Origin: Demequina litoralis
GTDB taxonomy: Bacteria; Actinomycetota; Actinomycetes; Actinomycetales; Demequinaceae
Reading direction: 5' to 3'
Length of the DNA stretch: 64,000 nt
Assembly (NCBI RefSeq): GCF_030418455.1
Contig: NZ_JAUHPW010000013.1
Span: forward strand, 1 to 64,000
Every line of letters begins with the position of its first letter. Positions within the stretch are counted from its first letter, which is position 1. This document shows positions 28,964 through 37,300 of this stretch, piece by piece. Made by a program: the position numbers and the translations under genes. The notes under the pieces were generated by a model. That model was not told the origin of the DNA, did no database searches, and saw nothing but the letters and a program-made list of their open reading frames with translations.

Positions 28964-30292
28964 TCAGCGGGCCGCGCGTGCCTCCTTGCCGCGCTTGAGG
29001 TCGGCGAGCGCGACGGCCCGCTCGGCGGCGTGGTCGACCATCGGCGCGGGGTAGGCCGGGGTGTCCACCTCGGCGACCCAGCGCTCGACGTAGCGCCTCT
29101 CGGGGTCGTACCGCTCGGCCTGCGAGGTCGGGTTGAAGATCCGGAAGAACGGCGCGGCGTCGCGGCCGGTGCCCGCCACCCACTGCCAGTTGAGCTGGTT
29201 CTGCGCGTGGTCGTAGTCGAGCAGCGCGCGACGGAAGTACGACGCGCCGCGCTGCCACGGCAGGTGCAGGTCCTTCACCAGGAAGCTGGCGACCACCATC
29301 CGCACCCGGTTGTGCATCGTGCCGGTGGCGGCGAGCTGGCGCATGCCCGCATCCACGAGCGGGAAGCCGGTGCGGCCGTCGCGCCACGCCATGAACGCCT
29401 CGTCCGCCTCGGCGCCCGTGGCCCAGGCGTCGTCGGGCAGCGCGGGGGTGAGGGACTCGTGCTGCGCGCTGGGGTGGCGGAACAGCACATCCGCATGGAA
29501 CTCGCGCCACGCGAGCTCGGACTCGAGCCTGCGTGCCGCCTCGCCGCGCACGGCGGCCGTCGCGGCGAGCACCGTGCGCGGGTGGATCTGGCCGTACGCG
29601 AGCGGCACGGACAGGTGCGAGGTCGAGTCGAGGTCGGGACGGTCGCGCTCGGTCGCGTAGCGCGCGAGGTCGCCTGCGACGTAGTCGTCCCACGCCGCCA
29701 GCACGCGCTCCTCGCGGAACTCGTGCCGCTCGGCGAGGAGGTCGTCCGCGTCGCCATGCGCCGCCGCCTGGTCGAGGTCGACGTCGGACTCCACGCGGGC
29801 GAAGCCGCCGGGGTCGGCGTGCTCGGCGGGCGCATGCCAGCCGTGCTCGCGCCACGCGTGCGAGAACGGGGTGAACACCTTGTACTCGGTGCCGTCGCCC
29901 TTGACCACGCGTCCCGGCGCCACCGCGTACGGCGTCCCGACCAGCCGCAGCTCGCGCCCGTCCACCTCGAGCGCCGCGGCGACGGCGTCCTGCGCGCGGA
30001 TGCCCGCGGGGGAGGCCTCGCGGGCCGCGAACACCGTCCGCGCATCGTGCTCCCGCGCGACGGCGAGGATCGCATCGGCAGGGTCGCCGCGCCGGACGCC
30101 GACCACGCCGCCGGTGTCCTCGCGCAGGCTCCACAGCGCGCGCGCGAGGTGGGCGCGTCGTCGCCCGGACCACAGGTGCACGCCGCGGCTCCACGCGAAG
30201 ACCGCCGCCGCGGGGCCGTCCTCCTGCGCCGCGAGCAGCGCCGGGTTGTCCGCGAGGCGCGCGTCGCGCCGGATCCACCACACCGAGGTCAT
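28964..30292 (-). CDS. phrB: Deoxyribodipyrimidine photo-lyase
   Basis: 442 residues. The N-terminal antenna-binding Rossmann domain (SVWWIRRDARLADNPAL) is followed by the FAD domain with TSHLSVPLAYGQIHPR, ELAWREFHADVLF, FPLVDAGMRQLAATGTMHNRVRM and FLVKDLHLPWQRGASYFRRALLDYDHAQNQLNWQWVAGTG. These are class I CPD photolyase signatures, including the Trp electron-transfer chain region. It repairs UV pyrimidine dimers with blue light and FADH-. No regulator is adjacent. It adds to the DNA-repair content of this section (ogt, ada-alkA). Confidence 0.95.
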   Translation of the reverse strand: MTSVWWIRRDARLADNPALLAAQEDGPAAAVFAWSRGVHLWSGRRRAHLARALWSLREDTGGVVGVRRGDPADAILAVAREHDARTVFAAREASPAGIRAQDAVAAALEVDGRELRLVGTPYAVAPGRVVKGDGTEYKVFTPFSHAWREHGWHAPAEHADPGGFARVESDVDLDQAAAHGDADDLLAERHEFREERVLAAWDDYVAGDLARYATERDRPDLDSTSHLSVPLAYGQIHPRTVLAATAAVRGEAARRLESELAWREFHADVLFRHPSAQHESLTPALPDDAWATGAEADEAFMAWRDGRTGFPLVDAGMRQLAATGTMHNRVRMVVASFLVKDLHLPWQRGASYFRRALLDYDHAQNQLNWQWVAGTGRDAAPFFRIFNPTSQAERYDPERRYVERWVAEVDTPAYPAPMVDHAAERAVALADLKRGKEARAAR

Positions 30293-30308
30293 GCCACCCC
30301 AACGCGCC

Positions 30309-30336
30309 GAGCCCGCCGCGGGATTCCGGCGGGCTC
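30309..30336 (-). terminator. Terminator of the 30341-30658 lipoprotein gene
   Basis: GAGCCCGCCG and CGGCGGGCTC form a 10-bp perfect stem around CGGGATTC, just past the lipoprotein stop on the minus strand. Confidence 0.7.
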
Positions 30337-30340
30337 CGGC

Positions 30341-30658
30341 TCAGTCGTCCGAGTCTGGCGTGACGAGCTCGGCACCGCTGTTGCGCACGACGATGCGGTC
30401 GGGCGGGCAGACGGGGCCCCGGACGGTGAGGACCGTGCCGTCCTCGAGCGTGACCGTGACGTCGCCGTCCGTGCAGCCGAGGTCGAGGTAGATGATCCCG
30501 CCGTTGGCCTCGACGTACGTGACGTCGTCGTCGACGTTCACCTCGATCCGCGCGTCGGTCTCGTTGGTGATCTCGAGGCCGCCGGCATCGGTGCAGCCGG
30601 CGAGCGCGACGCCGGCGAGGACCGTGGCGACGATGCTCGCCCTGCGGTGACGCGACAT
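30341..30658 (-). CDS. Small lipoprotein, unknown function
   Basis: 105 residues. Signal sequence with lipobox LAGC (Cys22), then a short beta-rich acidic domain: LEITNETDARIEVNVDDDV, YVEANGGIIYLDLGC and GDVTVTLEDGTVLTVRGPVC. Two later cysteines could form a disulfide. Predicted to be anchored to the outer face of the cytoplasmic membrane. No family recognised. It is monocistronic with its own terminator. Confidence 0.7.
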   Translation of the reverse strand: MSRHRRASIVATVLAGVALAGCTDAGGLEITNETDARIEVNVDDDVTYVEANGGIIYLDLGCTDGDVTVTLEDGTVLTVRGPVCPPDRIVVRNSGAELVTPDSDD

Positions 30659-30773
30659 CTCCAGCCTTTCCGCGCCGACGAGTGTCGCGCGCCGCTGCGA
30701 GCATCGTGCCTCGAAGGATGGCTGAACAGGAGGTGCGACGCGCGGGCCTGGGAGGGTCCGTCCCAGACATGAC

Positions 30774-30810
30774 GACGGCCCCGCCCGGCGTGGAGCCGGA
30801 CAGGGCCGTC
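30774..30810 (-). terminator. Terminator downstream of the first flavin reductase
   Basis: GACGGCCC (30774-30781) pairs with GGGCCGTC (30803-30810), with an inner CCGGC/GCCGG stem, 14 bases after the reductase stop on the minus strand. Confidence 0.7.
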
Positions 30811-30823
30811 GGGGCCGGGCGAG

Positions 30824-31378
30824 CTACGCGACGGCGACCGGCGCGTGCTTCTCGACGTGCGCGATCGCGGCCGCGAGGAAGCCCTCGAGCACCGGGCGCG
30901 CGGTCTCGAGCAGCGAGCCGTCGGCGGAGAAGACCGCGGTGTGCTGCAGGAAGACCTCGGGCTGGCCCAGCGTCGGCGCGTTGAAGTGGCCGAGGATCGC
31001 ACGCAGGTGCTGCTGTGCGACAGCGGTGCCGATCGCGCCCACGGAGGAGCCCGCGATCGCGACGGGCTTGCCGTTGAACGAGTTCGTGCCCCACGGGCGC
31101 GCGGCCCAGTCCAGCGCGTTCTTGAGGACGCCGGGCAGCGAGCGGCTGTACTCGGGGGTGAGGATGATGACGCCGTCGACGCCCTCGATCGCGGCCTTCC
31201 ACTCGAGCGCGGCGGCCGGGTAGTTCGCGTCGTGGTCCGGCGTGTAGAGCGGCAGCGCGGAGAAGTCGAGCTCGATCAGCTCGACGCCCTCGGGTGCGAG
31301 CTCCGCGAGCGCGCGACCGAGCTGGCGGTTGATGGACGTGCTCGAGAGCGAGCCTGCGATGTATCCGATGCGGGTCAT
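30824..31378 (-). CDS. NADPH-dependent FMN reductase family protein (1)
   Basis: 184 residues from ATG 31378, a flavodoxin-like fold. It has the phosphate-binding N-terminus GYIAGSLSSTSINRQLGRAL and the family signature ITPEYSRSLPGVLKNALDW. It should bind FMN and reduce quinones, azo compounds or chromate-like acceptors using NADPH; the physiological substrate is unknown. It is the last of three same-strand genes (MerR regulator, reductase 2, reductase 1) but has its own 5' region with repeated TGAC-GTCA elements, suggesting separate redox or drug control. Confidence 0.9.
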   Translation of the reverse strand: MTRIGYIAGSLSSTSINRQLGRALAELAPEGVELIELDFSALPLYTPDHDANYPAAALEWKAAIEGVDGVIILTPEYSRSLPGVLKNALDWAARPWGTNSFNGKPVAIAGSSVGAIGTAVAQQHLRAILGHFNAPTLGQPEVFLQHTAVFSADGSLLETARPVLEGFLAAAIAHVEKHAPVAVA

Positions 31379-31446
31379 GGTGGTCTCCTGTGCTGAGGTG
31401 GGGTGGAAACGCCGACGCCGTAGTCGGACGGCCATCGCAACGACGA

Positions 31447-31480
31447 TGACACGTCAACTATTCCAGAAGATGACGAGTCA
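31447..31480 (-). promoter_or_regulatory. Paired TGACnnGTCA elements upstream of reductase 1
   Basis: TGACACGTCA (31447-31456) and TGACGAGTCA (31471-31480) are two imperfect palindromes 24 bp apart, each part of a longer GATGACnnGTCAAC repeat. They lie 70-100 bases upstream of the reductase start. Likely binding sites for a dimeric regulator. Confidence 0.55.
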
Positions 31481-31560
31481 ACAAAGCCCTTGGGGGGATT
31501 TTCGGCGGGACGATGCGCGGGCGCGGGGCGACGGCGTGGTCGCGTCGCGGGACGCGTCCG

Positions 31561-32307
31561 TCAGGCGGCCGGTGCGCCCGTGGTGGAGTCCGTGCGCAGG
31601 GTCGCGTACAAGGGGTCGCCGGTCTGCACGAGCGGGTCGGTCGTGGCGACCGTGTCGACGAAGGCGGGGATGCCGCCGGCGGGGCTCACCGGCGCGGCGG
31701 CGCGCTCGGCACGGACCGCGCGGACGGGATCGCTCGGCACGGTGGGCAGGGGGCCGGACCCACCCGCCCGCATCACGTGCGCGACGTAGCCCGCCGCCGC
31801 GCCGAGGAGCGCGTGAGCCTGGGCGTCCAGCTCGGCGCTGTGGCAGCGGCCGTGCGCGCTGAAGTCCGAGGATTGGACCGTGAGCGTCCGCTCGGGCTGT
31901 CCCATGACGAGCGCCCCGGCGTCGGCCAGCACGCTCCGCAGGTGGACGATCGCCATGAAGCTGCCGACCCGCGGAGCCGCGGCCCCGGCGATCACGACGG
32001 GCTTGTCCTCGAGCGACGAGGGCGAGCACGACGCCCAGTCGAGCGCGTGCTTGAGGACCCCGGGGATCGACCGTTCGTGGGTGGGCGTGATGACCAGCAG
32101 GCCGTCCACGGCGTCGATCTGGCGCTTCCACTCGAGCCCGGCGTGCGGCAGCGGCGCGTCGGAGTACGGCGCGTGAAGCGGCAGGTCGTTCGGGGTGAGC
32201 TCGACCAGCCGGGTGCCGGCGGGCGCCGCCGCGTGGAGCAGCGACGACAGGAGGCGGGTGGTGCGCGCCTGGGGCAGGTGGCCCAGGAGGAGACCGATGA
32301 CCGGCAT
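31561..32307 (-). CDS. NADPH-dependent FMN reductase family protein (2), with C-terminal extension
   Basis: 248 residues from ATG 32307. The flavodoxin-like domain (residues 1-185) has VIGLLLGHLPQARTTRLL and the signature ITPTHERSIPGVLKHALDW, closely parallel to the downstream reductase. A C-terminal extension of about 65 residues (Pro/Ala/Thr-rich) is absent from reductase 1 and resembles the tail of CE1759-type FMN reductases. Substrate unknown. It lies directly after the MerR/TipA-like gene on the same strand. Confidence 0.85.
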   Translation of the reverse strand: MPVIGLLLGHLPQARTTRLLSSLLHAAAPAGTRLVELTPNDLPLHAPYSDAPLPHAGLEWKRQIDAVDGLLVITPTHERSIPGVLKHALDWASCSPSSLEDKPVVIAGAAAPRVGSFMAIVHLRSVLADAGALVMGQPERTLTVQSSDFSAHGRCHSAELDAQAHALLGAAAGYVAHVMRAGGSGPLPTVPSDPVRAVRAERAAAPVSPAGGIPAFVDTVATTDPLVQTGDPLYATLRTDSTTGAPAA

Positions 32308-32420
32308 GGGGGTCCTTCCTCGACTGCGGAGCGGGGCGGTGGCACAGCGGCCGCCTCCCATGGCGGTTGGGCGGTGCAACGCTCCTGGTGCAGAAGGCAT
32401 TCCCGGCGCGGCGCGCGGTG

Positions 32421-33170
32421 TCAGTCCGGCAGGCCCTTCGCGAAGACCGCGATCGCGTCCCGGAGCAGCGCCGCGGTGCCGTCGCCGTGCTTGTCGTACG
32501 TCGCGCGGAAGCGTGCATCGTCGACGTACATGCGGCCCAGCCCCGTGTACGCCTCGCGGCCGGGGGTCCAGAACAGCGACACCCATGCGTGGTGCCGCGC
32601 GACGAGGGCCTGTGCCTCGGCGCCCGCGGGATCCGCGTCGTCCGCGGCGAGCCGGGCGAGCTTCGCCGCGACCGCCTCGTGCTCGGCGAGGTGCGCACGT
32701 TGCGCCTCGGACGACAGTCCCTTCCATGCCGCGTTCGACCGGGCCACCGCATCGTCCCCCCAGCGCTCCCGCGCCTCGGGCTCGTAGCGCTCGTGGTCGA
32801 AGCCGTCGAACATGTCGTCCGTTGTCATGGGCAGTCCCTTCTCGAGTCGGATGAGGGTGCGCTCGACCGTCGCGGCGAGCGCGGCGACGCGGTCGCGTCG
32901 GGCGAGGAGCGCCGTGTGGTGGTCCCGCATCAGCGCGGCGGTGAGCGCGGGGTCGTCGGTGTCGACGATGCTGGCGATGGTCTCGAGCGGCACGTCCAGC
33001 TCGCGCAGCACCAGGATGTGCTGGAGCCGCAGCAGCTCCGCCTCGCCGTAGTGGCGCCGGCCGTCGTGGCCGGTCCAGGCGGGGGTGAGCAGCCCGATCG
33101 CGTCGTAGTGGCGCAGCGTCCGGCTCGTCACGCCCGTGAGCCGTGCGACGGCGGCGATGTCGAGGTCCAT
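32421..33170 (-). CDS. MerR-family regulator with TipAS-type ligand domain
   Basis: 249 residues from ATG 33170. The N-terminal MerR winged helix (DIAAVARLTGVTSRTLRHYDAIGLLTPAWTGHDGRRHYGEAEL) and dimerisation helix are followed by a TipAS domain (about 125-249, with DMFDGFDHERYEPEARERWGD and HAWVSLFWTPGREAYTGLGRMYVDD). TipA-type proteins bind thiopeptides or other hydrophobic drugs and turn on their promoters. There is no Cys-containing metal loop, so it is not the copper sensor for the CopB gene. It may control itself and the two flavin reductases downstream. Confidence 0.9.
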   Translation of the reverse strand: MDLDIAAVARLTGVTSRTLRHYDAIGLLTPAWTGHDGRRHYGEAELLRLQHILVLRELDVPLETIASIVDTDDPALTAALMRDHHTALLARRDRVAALAATVERTLIRLEKGLPMTTDDMFDGFDHERYEPEARERWGDDAVARSNAAWKGLSSEAQRAHLAEHEAVAAKLARLAADDADPAGAEAQALVARHHAWVSLFWTPGREAYTGLGRMYVDDARFRATYDKHGDGTAALLRDAIAVFAKGLPD

Positions 33171-33178
33171 GCCGACCA

Positions 33179-33210
33179 CGGTAGAAGTTGACGTCGCGTC
33201 AACGTCAAGT
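33179..33210 (-). promoter_or_regulatory. MerR-type self-regulatory promoter
   Basis: On the minus strand a TTGACG -35 is followed by the dyad TTGACG-cga-CGTCAA and a TACCGT -10 with a 19-base spacer, just upstream of the TipA-like gene. The long spacer with a central dyad is typical of MerR-activated promoters. Confidence 0.6.
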
Positions 33211-33224
33211 CGGGCCGGACGCGA

Positions 33225-33258
33225 GGGAGCCCGGCGGCCGCGCGGCCGCCGGGCTCCC
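33225..33258 (-). terminator. Perfect 34-bp palindrome, terminator
   Basis: Two 17-bp arms (33225-33241 and 33242-33258) are exact reverse complements with no spacer. The palindrome lies nine bases past the stop of the secreted propeller gene and upstream of the MerR promoter. Very stable; the likely terminator between the two units. Confidence 0.75.
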
Positions 33259-33266
33259 CAGGGCGG

Positions 33267-34940
33267 CTAGCGGATGCTGATCTCGAACAGCGTCGTCGTG
33301 CCGGACACCTCGTTGGCCACCGCGAGCAGCGGCGCGCCCGACGGCGAGTCCGCCGCGGGGATGAACGCGAGGCCCTCGGGGCCGAGGTCGCCGGCGGACG
33401 CGAGCTCGTCCTCGGGGTCGAACCCGAAGTCGCGGTTGCTCACGTAGGTGACGAACGTCGATGCGGCGGGATCGGTGACGTCGTAGACCATGACGCCGCC
33501 GACGCGCTCGAGGCCGACGAACGCGTACGTGCGTCCCTCGACCTCGCCGATCGTCACGCCCTCGGGCTCGGGCCCCTTGTTGTCGGAACGGTTGTCGAGC
33601 TCGTTGTTGGTGTTGCTCGCGTTGAAGGACTCCGGGGCGGCCGCGGCCGTGATCTGCTCGAAGTCGTCGCCCGAGTCGAAGACCTGCGCGCCGTCGGTGG
33701 TCCAGATCGAGAACGACCGCGCACCGAACGCGTACAGCTCCTCGTAGCAGCTGCCGTCCGCGCTCAGGCCGGACTCGGGAGTGAAGTCGAGCCTGCCGAG
33801 CAGCTCGTTGTCGCCGAGCCCCGCGGCGGGGTTGTCGTCGCACAGGACGAGATCGTCGTATCCGACCGGCTCCTCGTAGTCGCCCCACTCGCGGGCGTCG
33901 CCCTCGTTGGCGGTCACCAGGTAGGTCTCGCCGTCGACGGTGTAGGAGGCGATCGCGTCGGGCATGTAAAGCCCGTGGATCGGCCACGTCTGGATGCTGA
34001 CGCCGCCGTCCCTGTTGGATGCGTCGATGCCGTTGCCCGCGACCGCGTGGTCCTTGGCGCCGAGCGGGAGGATGTCGGTCACGCGCGCGGTGTGCAGGTC
34101 CACGACCGCGATCGCGTTGTTCTCCTGCAGCGTCACGTACGCGGTGGTCGACGCGGCGTCGACCGTGACGTACTCAGGCTCGAGGTTGCGCGACACGGGG
34201 TGGTTCGCGCCATCGATGCCTGCGAAGATGCGCACGCCCTCGGGCAGGCGGCTGCCCTCGTACGAGTGGAAGGTCGCGGTGCGGACCTTGGCCTGCTTCG
34301 GGACCGCGACCGTGCCCGGCAGCGACACCACGCTGATCGTGCCCTCAGGGTCGACGTCGTAGTCGTCGTTCGGCTCGCCCTCGTCGGCGGTGACGGCCCT
34401 GCTGCCGTCGGGGGTGATCGTGACCATGTCCGGCTGCGCGCCCACGCGCACCGCGCCGAGCGCCGTGCCGTCGCCCGCGGCGTCGAAGAACACCAGCCAG
34501 CCCCTGTCCGTCTTCGGGTCGCTCTCGACCGCGACCAGGACCAGCCCGTCCTCGCGCACGGCGACCGAGTTCGCGACGGCGCCGGCCGGGATCACCGACT
34601 TGTCGGCGGCGGTGACGCCCGCGGTGACGAGGTCGAGGAGCTCGGTCGGGTCGGTCGGGTCGCTCGCATCGAGGACGCGCACCTGGCCGGCGAGGGCGTC
34701 GACCGTGAAGAGGCGCTGCGTGGCGGCGTGGAACTGCACGATCTCGGCAGCCGACTCGTCGAACACGCCCGTCTCGTGGGTGCCGATGGGCGTGAGAGAC
34801 AGCGCGGCGTCGCTCGCCGAGTACGCGATCGGGGCGCCGACGATCGCGGCGTAGGCGGGTGCGGCGGCCGCGGCGCCGAGGGCGACGACTGCGCCCACGG
34901 CGAGGCCGCGGCGGGCGAGCGGACGGGTGACAGGTGACAC
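33267..34940 (-). CDS. Secreted choice-of-anchor I-type beta-propeller protein
   Basis: 557 residues if translated from GTG 34940, which has an ideal GGAGG; ATG 34952 would make GGAGG part of the coding region. A signal peptide ([22 protein letters not shown]) is followed by a propeller-like domain with repeated 'DP..FAV', EPEYV, '[14 protein letters not shown]' (Ca/acidic loop), a Cys pair (LVLCDD..., GSCYEELYA) and [10 protein letters not shown]. The pattern matches the 'choice-of-anchor I' family, often annotated as alkaline-phosphatase-like. Enzymatic activity is unproven. A run of Pho-box-like repeats upstream supports a role in phosphate scavenging. Confidence 0.82.
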   Translation of the reverse strand: MSPVTRPLARRGLAVGAVVALGAAAAAPAYAAIVGAPIAYSASDAALSLTPIGTHETGVFDESAAEIVQFHAATQRLFTVDALAGQVRVLDASDPTDPTELLDLVTAGVTAADKSVIPAGAVANSVAVREDGLVLVAVESDPKTDRGWLVFFDAAGDGTALGAVRVGAQPDMVTITPDGSRAVTADEGEPNDDYDVDPEGTISVVSLPGTVAVPKQAKVRTATFHSYEGSRLPEGVRIFAGIDGANHPVSRNLEPEYVTVDAASTTAYVTLQENNAIAVVDLHTARVTDILPLGAKDHAVAGNGIDASNRDGGVSIQTWPIHGLYMPDAIASYTVDGETYLVTANEGDAREWGDYEEPVGYDDLVLCDDNPAAGLGDNELLGRLDFTPESGLSADGSCYEELYAFGARSFSIWTTDGAQVFDSGDDFEQITAAAAPESFNASNTNNELDNRSDNKGPEPEGVTIGEVEGRTYAFVGLERVGGVMVYDVTDPAASTFVTYVSNRDFGFDPEDELASAGDLGPEGLAFIPAADSPSGAPLLAVANEVSGTTTLFEISIR

Positions 34941-35065
34941 GGAGACCTCCATGGCTCGGGCGCGGCCGAGCCCCGGCCGCAGGGGTCGTGCGTGGAACGG
35001 TGCGACCGTCGCTTCGGGAGGTTCCTCCCGCCGGCGCCCGGCCGCAATCAACGTATCGACGCGAA

Positions 35066-35105
35066 GGTGACGAATCGGGCGCCAAGCGGTGAATCCTGGG
35101 TGAAC
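35066..35105 (-). promoter_or_regulatory. Pho-box-like array (four 11-bp units)
   Basis: Units in 11-bp phase on the + strand: GGTGACG (35066), GGGCGCC (35077, weak), GGTGAAT (35088) and GGTGAAC (35099). Read on the minus strand these are GTTCACC-type half-sites. PhoP boxes in streptomycetes are 11-bp direct repeats of this sequence. They lie 125-165 bases upstream of the secreted propeller gene. Confidence 0.6.
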
Positions 35106-35284
35106 GTTCCGCCCCCGCGGTGCCCCCCGCGCGTCGGGACACCTCTTGCTCCCGGGCGCGACGGGCATGGAGGCGCGGCCCGCCGCCGCCGCGTCGTCCC
35201 TTCTCACGCCGCAAAGGGACGATGCGCGCCGCCGCCTCCGTCGGGGTGTCCACGATGCGGGCGTCGCGTCCCACCGCATCGTCC

Positions 35285-35290
35285 TAGACT
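35285..35290 (+). promoter_or_regulatory. -10 element for leaderless ilvD
   Basis: TAGACT lies seven bases before the ilvD ATG with no Shine-Dalgarno. A reverse-complement copy of the genome 10-mer (35275-35284) abuts it directly. Confidence 0.5.
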
Positions 35291-35297
35291 CGGCCTC

Positions 35298-36995
35298 ATG
35301 ACGCAGACCCCCGACATCAAGCCCCGGTCGCGCCAGGTCACTGACGGCCTGGAGGCGACCGCGTCCCGCGGCATGCTCCGCGCGGTCGGTCTCGGCGACG
35401 AGGACTTCGCGAAGCCGCAGATCGGCATCGCGTCCTCGTGGAACGAGATCACCCCCTGCAACCTGTCGCTCCAGCGCCTCGCCGCATCGTCCAAGAACGG
35501 CGTGCACGCCGGCGGCGGCTACCCGCTCGAGTTCGGCACCATCTCCGTGTCGGACGGCATCTCGATGGGCCACGAGGGCATGCACTTCTCGCTCGTGTCG
35601 CGCGACCTCATCGCGGACTCGGTCGAGACGGTGATGATGGCGGAGCGCCTCGACGGCTCGGTGCTGCTCGCCGGCTGCGACAAGTCGCTGCCCGGCATGC
35701 TCATGGCCGCGGCCCGCCTCGACCTCGCGAGCGTGTTCCTCTACGCGGGCTCGATCATGCCGGGCCACGTCACCCTCTCGGACGGCACGTCCAAGGACGT
35801 CACCATCATCGACGCGTTCGAGGCGGTCGGCGCGTGCGCCCGCGGCCTCATGTCCGAGGAGGACCGTCTCGCGATCGAGAAGGCGATCTGCCCGGGCGAG
35901 GGCGCGTGCGGCGGCATGTACACCGCCAACACGATGGCGTCCGTGGGCGAGGCCCTCGGTATGTCGATCCCCGGCTCCGCCGCCCCGCCGAGCGCGGACC
36001 GTCGCCGCGACTACTACGCCCACAAGTCGGGCGAGGCGGTCGTCAACATGCTGCGTCTCGGCATCACGGCGCGCGACATCATGACCAAGGAGGCGTTCGA
36101 GAACGCCATCGCCGTCGTCATGGCGTTCGGCGGCTCGACCAACGCCGTCCTCCACCTCCTCGCGATCGCGAACGAGGCCGAGGTCGACCTCACGCTCGAC
36201 GACTTCGCGCGCGTGGCCTCCAAGGTCCCGCACCTGGGCGACCTCAAGCCGTTCGGCCAGTTCGTCATGAACGACGTCGACCGCGTGGGCGGCGTGCCCG
36301 CCGTCATGAAGACGCTGCTCGACGCGGGCCTCATGCACGGCGACGTCATGACGGTCACCGGCAAGACGCTCGCCGAGAACATGGACGAGCTCAAGCCCGC
36401 CGCCATCGACGGTCGCGTGGTCCGTGCGCTCAACAACCCGATCCACAAGACCGGCGGCATCACCATCCTCAAGGGCTCGCTCGCCCCCGAGGGTGCGGTG
36501 GTGAAGTCGGCCGGCTTCGACGACGACGTCTTCGAGGCCACCGCCCGCGTCTTCGACCGCGAGCGGGCCGCGCTCGACGCCCTCGAGGACGGCACCATCC
36601 AGGCCGGCGACTGCGTCGTCATCCGCTACGAGGGCCCCAAGGGCGGCCCCGGCATGCGCGAGATGCTCGCCATCACCGCCGCGATCAAGGGCGCGGGCCT
36701 GGGCAAGGACGTCCTCCTCATCACGGACGGCCGCTTCTCCGGCGGCACCACGGGCCTGTGCGTCGGTCACATCGCGCCGGAGGCCGTCGACGGCGGCCCC
36801 ATCGCGTTCGTGCGCGACGGCGACAGGATCACGCTCGACGTCGCCAACGGCACGCTCGAGCTGCACGTCTCCGACGAGGAGCTCGCCGCCCGCCAGGAGG
36901 GCTGGGAGCCCATCCCCGCGCGGTTCACCAAGGGCGTGCTGGGCAAGTACCAGAAGCTCGTCGGCTCGGCCTCGCGCGGCGCCGTCCTCAGCTGA
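35298..36995 (+). CDS. ilvD: Dihydroxy-acid dehydratase
   Basis: 565 residues. It dehydrates 2,3-dihydroxy-isovalerate and -methylvalerate in Val/Ile/Leu synthesis. Fe-S ligand cysteines are in GCDKSLPG and [12 protein letters not shown]; a further one (TPCN) is near the N-terminus. [18 protein letters not shown] is the C-terminal signature. It is separated from ilvBHC by the ECF/TolB-like module but is clearly part of the same pathway. One 10-mer copy (35483) is in its early coding region. Confidence 0.97.
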   Translation: MTQTPDIKPRSRQVTDGLEATASRGMLRAVGLGDEDFAKPQIGIASSWNEITPCNLSLQRLAASSKNGVHAGGGYPLEFGTISVSDGISMGHEGMHFSLVSRDLIADSVETVMMAERLDGSVLLAGCDKSLPGMLMAAARLDLASVFLYAGSIMPGHVTLSDGTSKDVTIIDAFEAVGACARGLMSEEDRLAIEKAICPGEGACGGMYTANTMASVGEALGMSIPGSAAPPSADRRRDYYAHKSGEAVVNMLRLGITARDIMTKEAFENAIAVVMAFGGSTNAVLHLLAIANEAEVDLTLDDFARVASKVPHLGDLKPFGQFVMNDVDRVGGVPAVMKTLLDAGLMHGDVMTVTGKTLAENMDELKPAAIDGRVVRALNNPIHKTGGITILKGSLAPEGAVVKSAGFDDDVFEATARVFDRERAALDALEDGTIQAGDCVVIRYEGPKGGPGMREMLAITAAIKGAGLGKDVLLITDGRFSGGTTGLCVGHIAPEAVDGGPIAFVRDGDRITLDVANGTLELHVSDEELAARQEGWEPIPARFTKGVLGKYQKLVGSASRGAVLS

Positions 36996-37017
36996 GCCCC
37001 GCGGCTCGACCGCCTTC

Positions 37018-37052
37018 GAGCGCCCCGTCCGGTCCCGCCGGGCGGGGCGCTC
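37018..37052 (+). terminator. ilvD terminator
   Basis: GAGCGCCCCG (37018-37027) pairs perfectly with CGGGGCGCTC (37043-37052) around a GC-rich loop, 22 bases past the stop. Confidence 0.7.
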
Positions 37053-37114
37053 GTGCGTCGAGACGATGCGTGGTCCTGGTGGGGCGGGCGAGGCTCGCCC
37101 GTCCGCGGCGCGGG

Positions 37115-37146
37115 CGGCGACCGGCGAGGGCGGCGACCGGCGAGGG
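37115..37146. repeat. 16-bp perfect tandem repeat
   Basis: CGGCGACCGGCGAGGG occurs twice in a row (37115-37130 and 37131-37146) in the ~305-base gap between ilvD and the first TolB-like gene. The gap also holds the ilvD terminator and a GGGCGAG-g-CTCGCCC hairpin (37086-37100). No gene is seen there. Confidence 0.75.
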
Positions 37147-37300
37147 CCCGCGAGGGTGCCTCGAGGCCCGTTCCGGGCCCCCAAAAGGTGCAGTCCGGAC
37201 ATCCCCCCGGTGGCATCGCGTGACATCGCCAGGGAAGGTTCCGGAGGGGCGGTGCGTACCGCTAACCTACGGGGACAGTTGACCGAGCCTTGGGGGAGCG

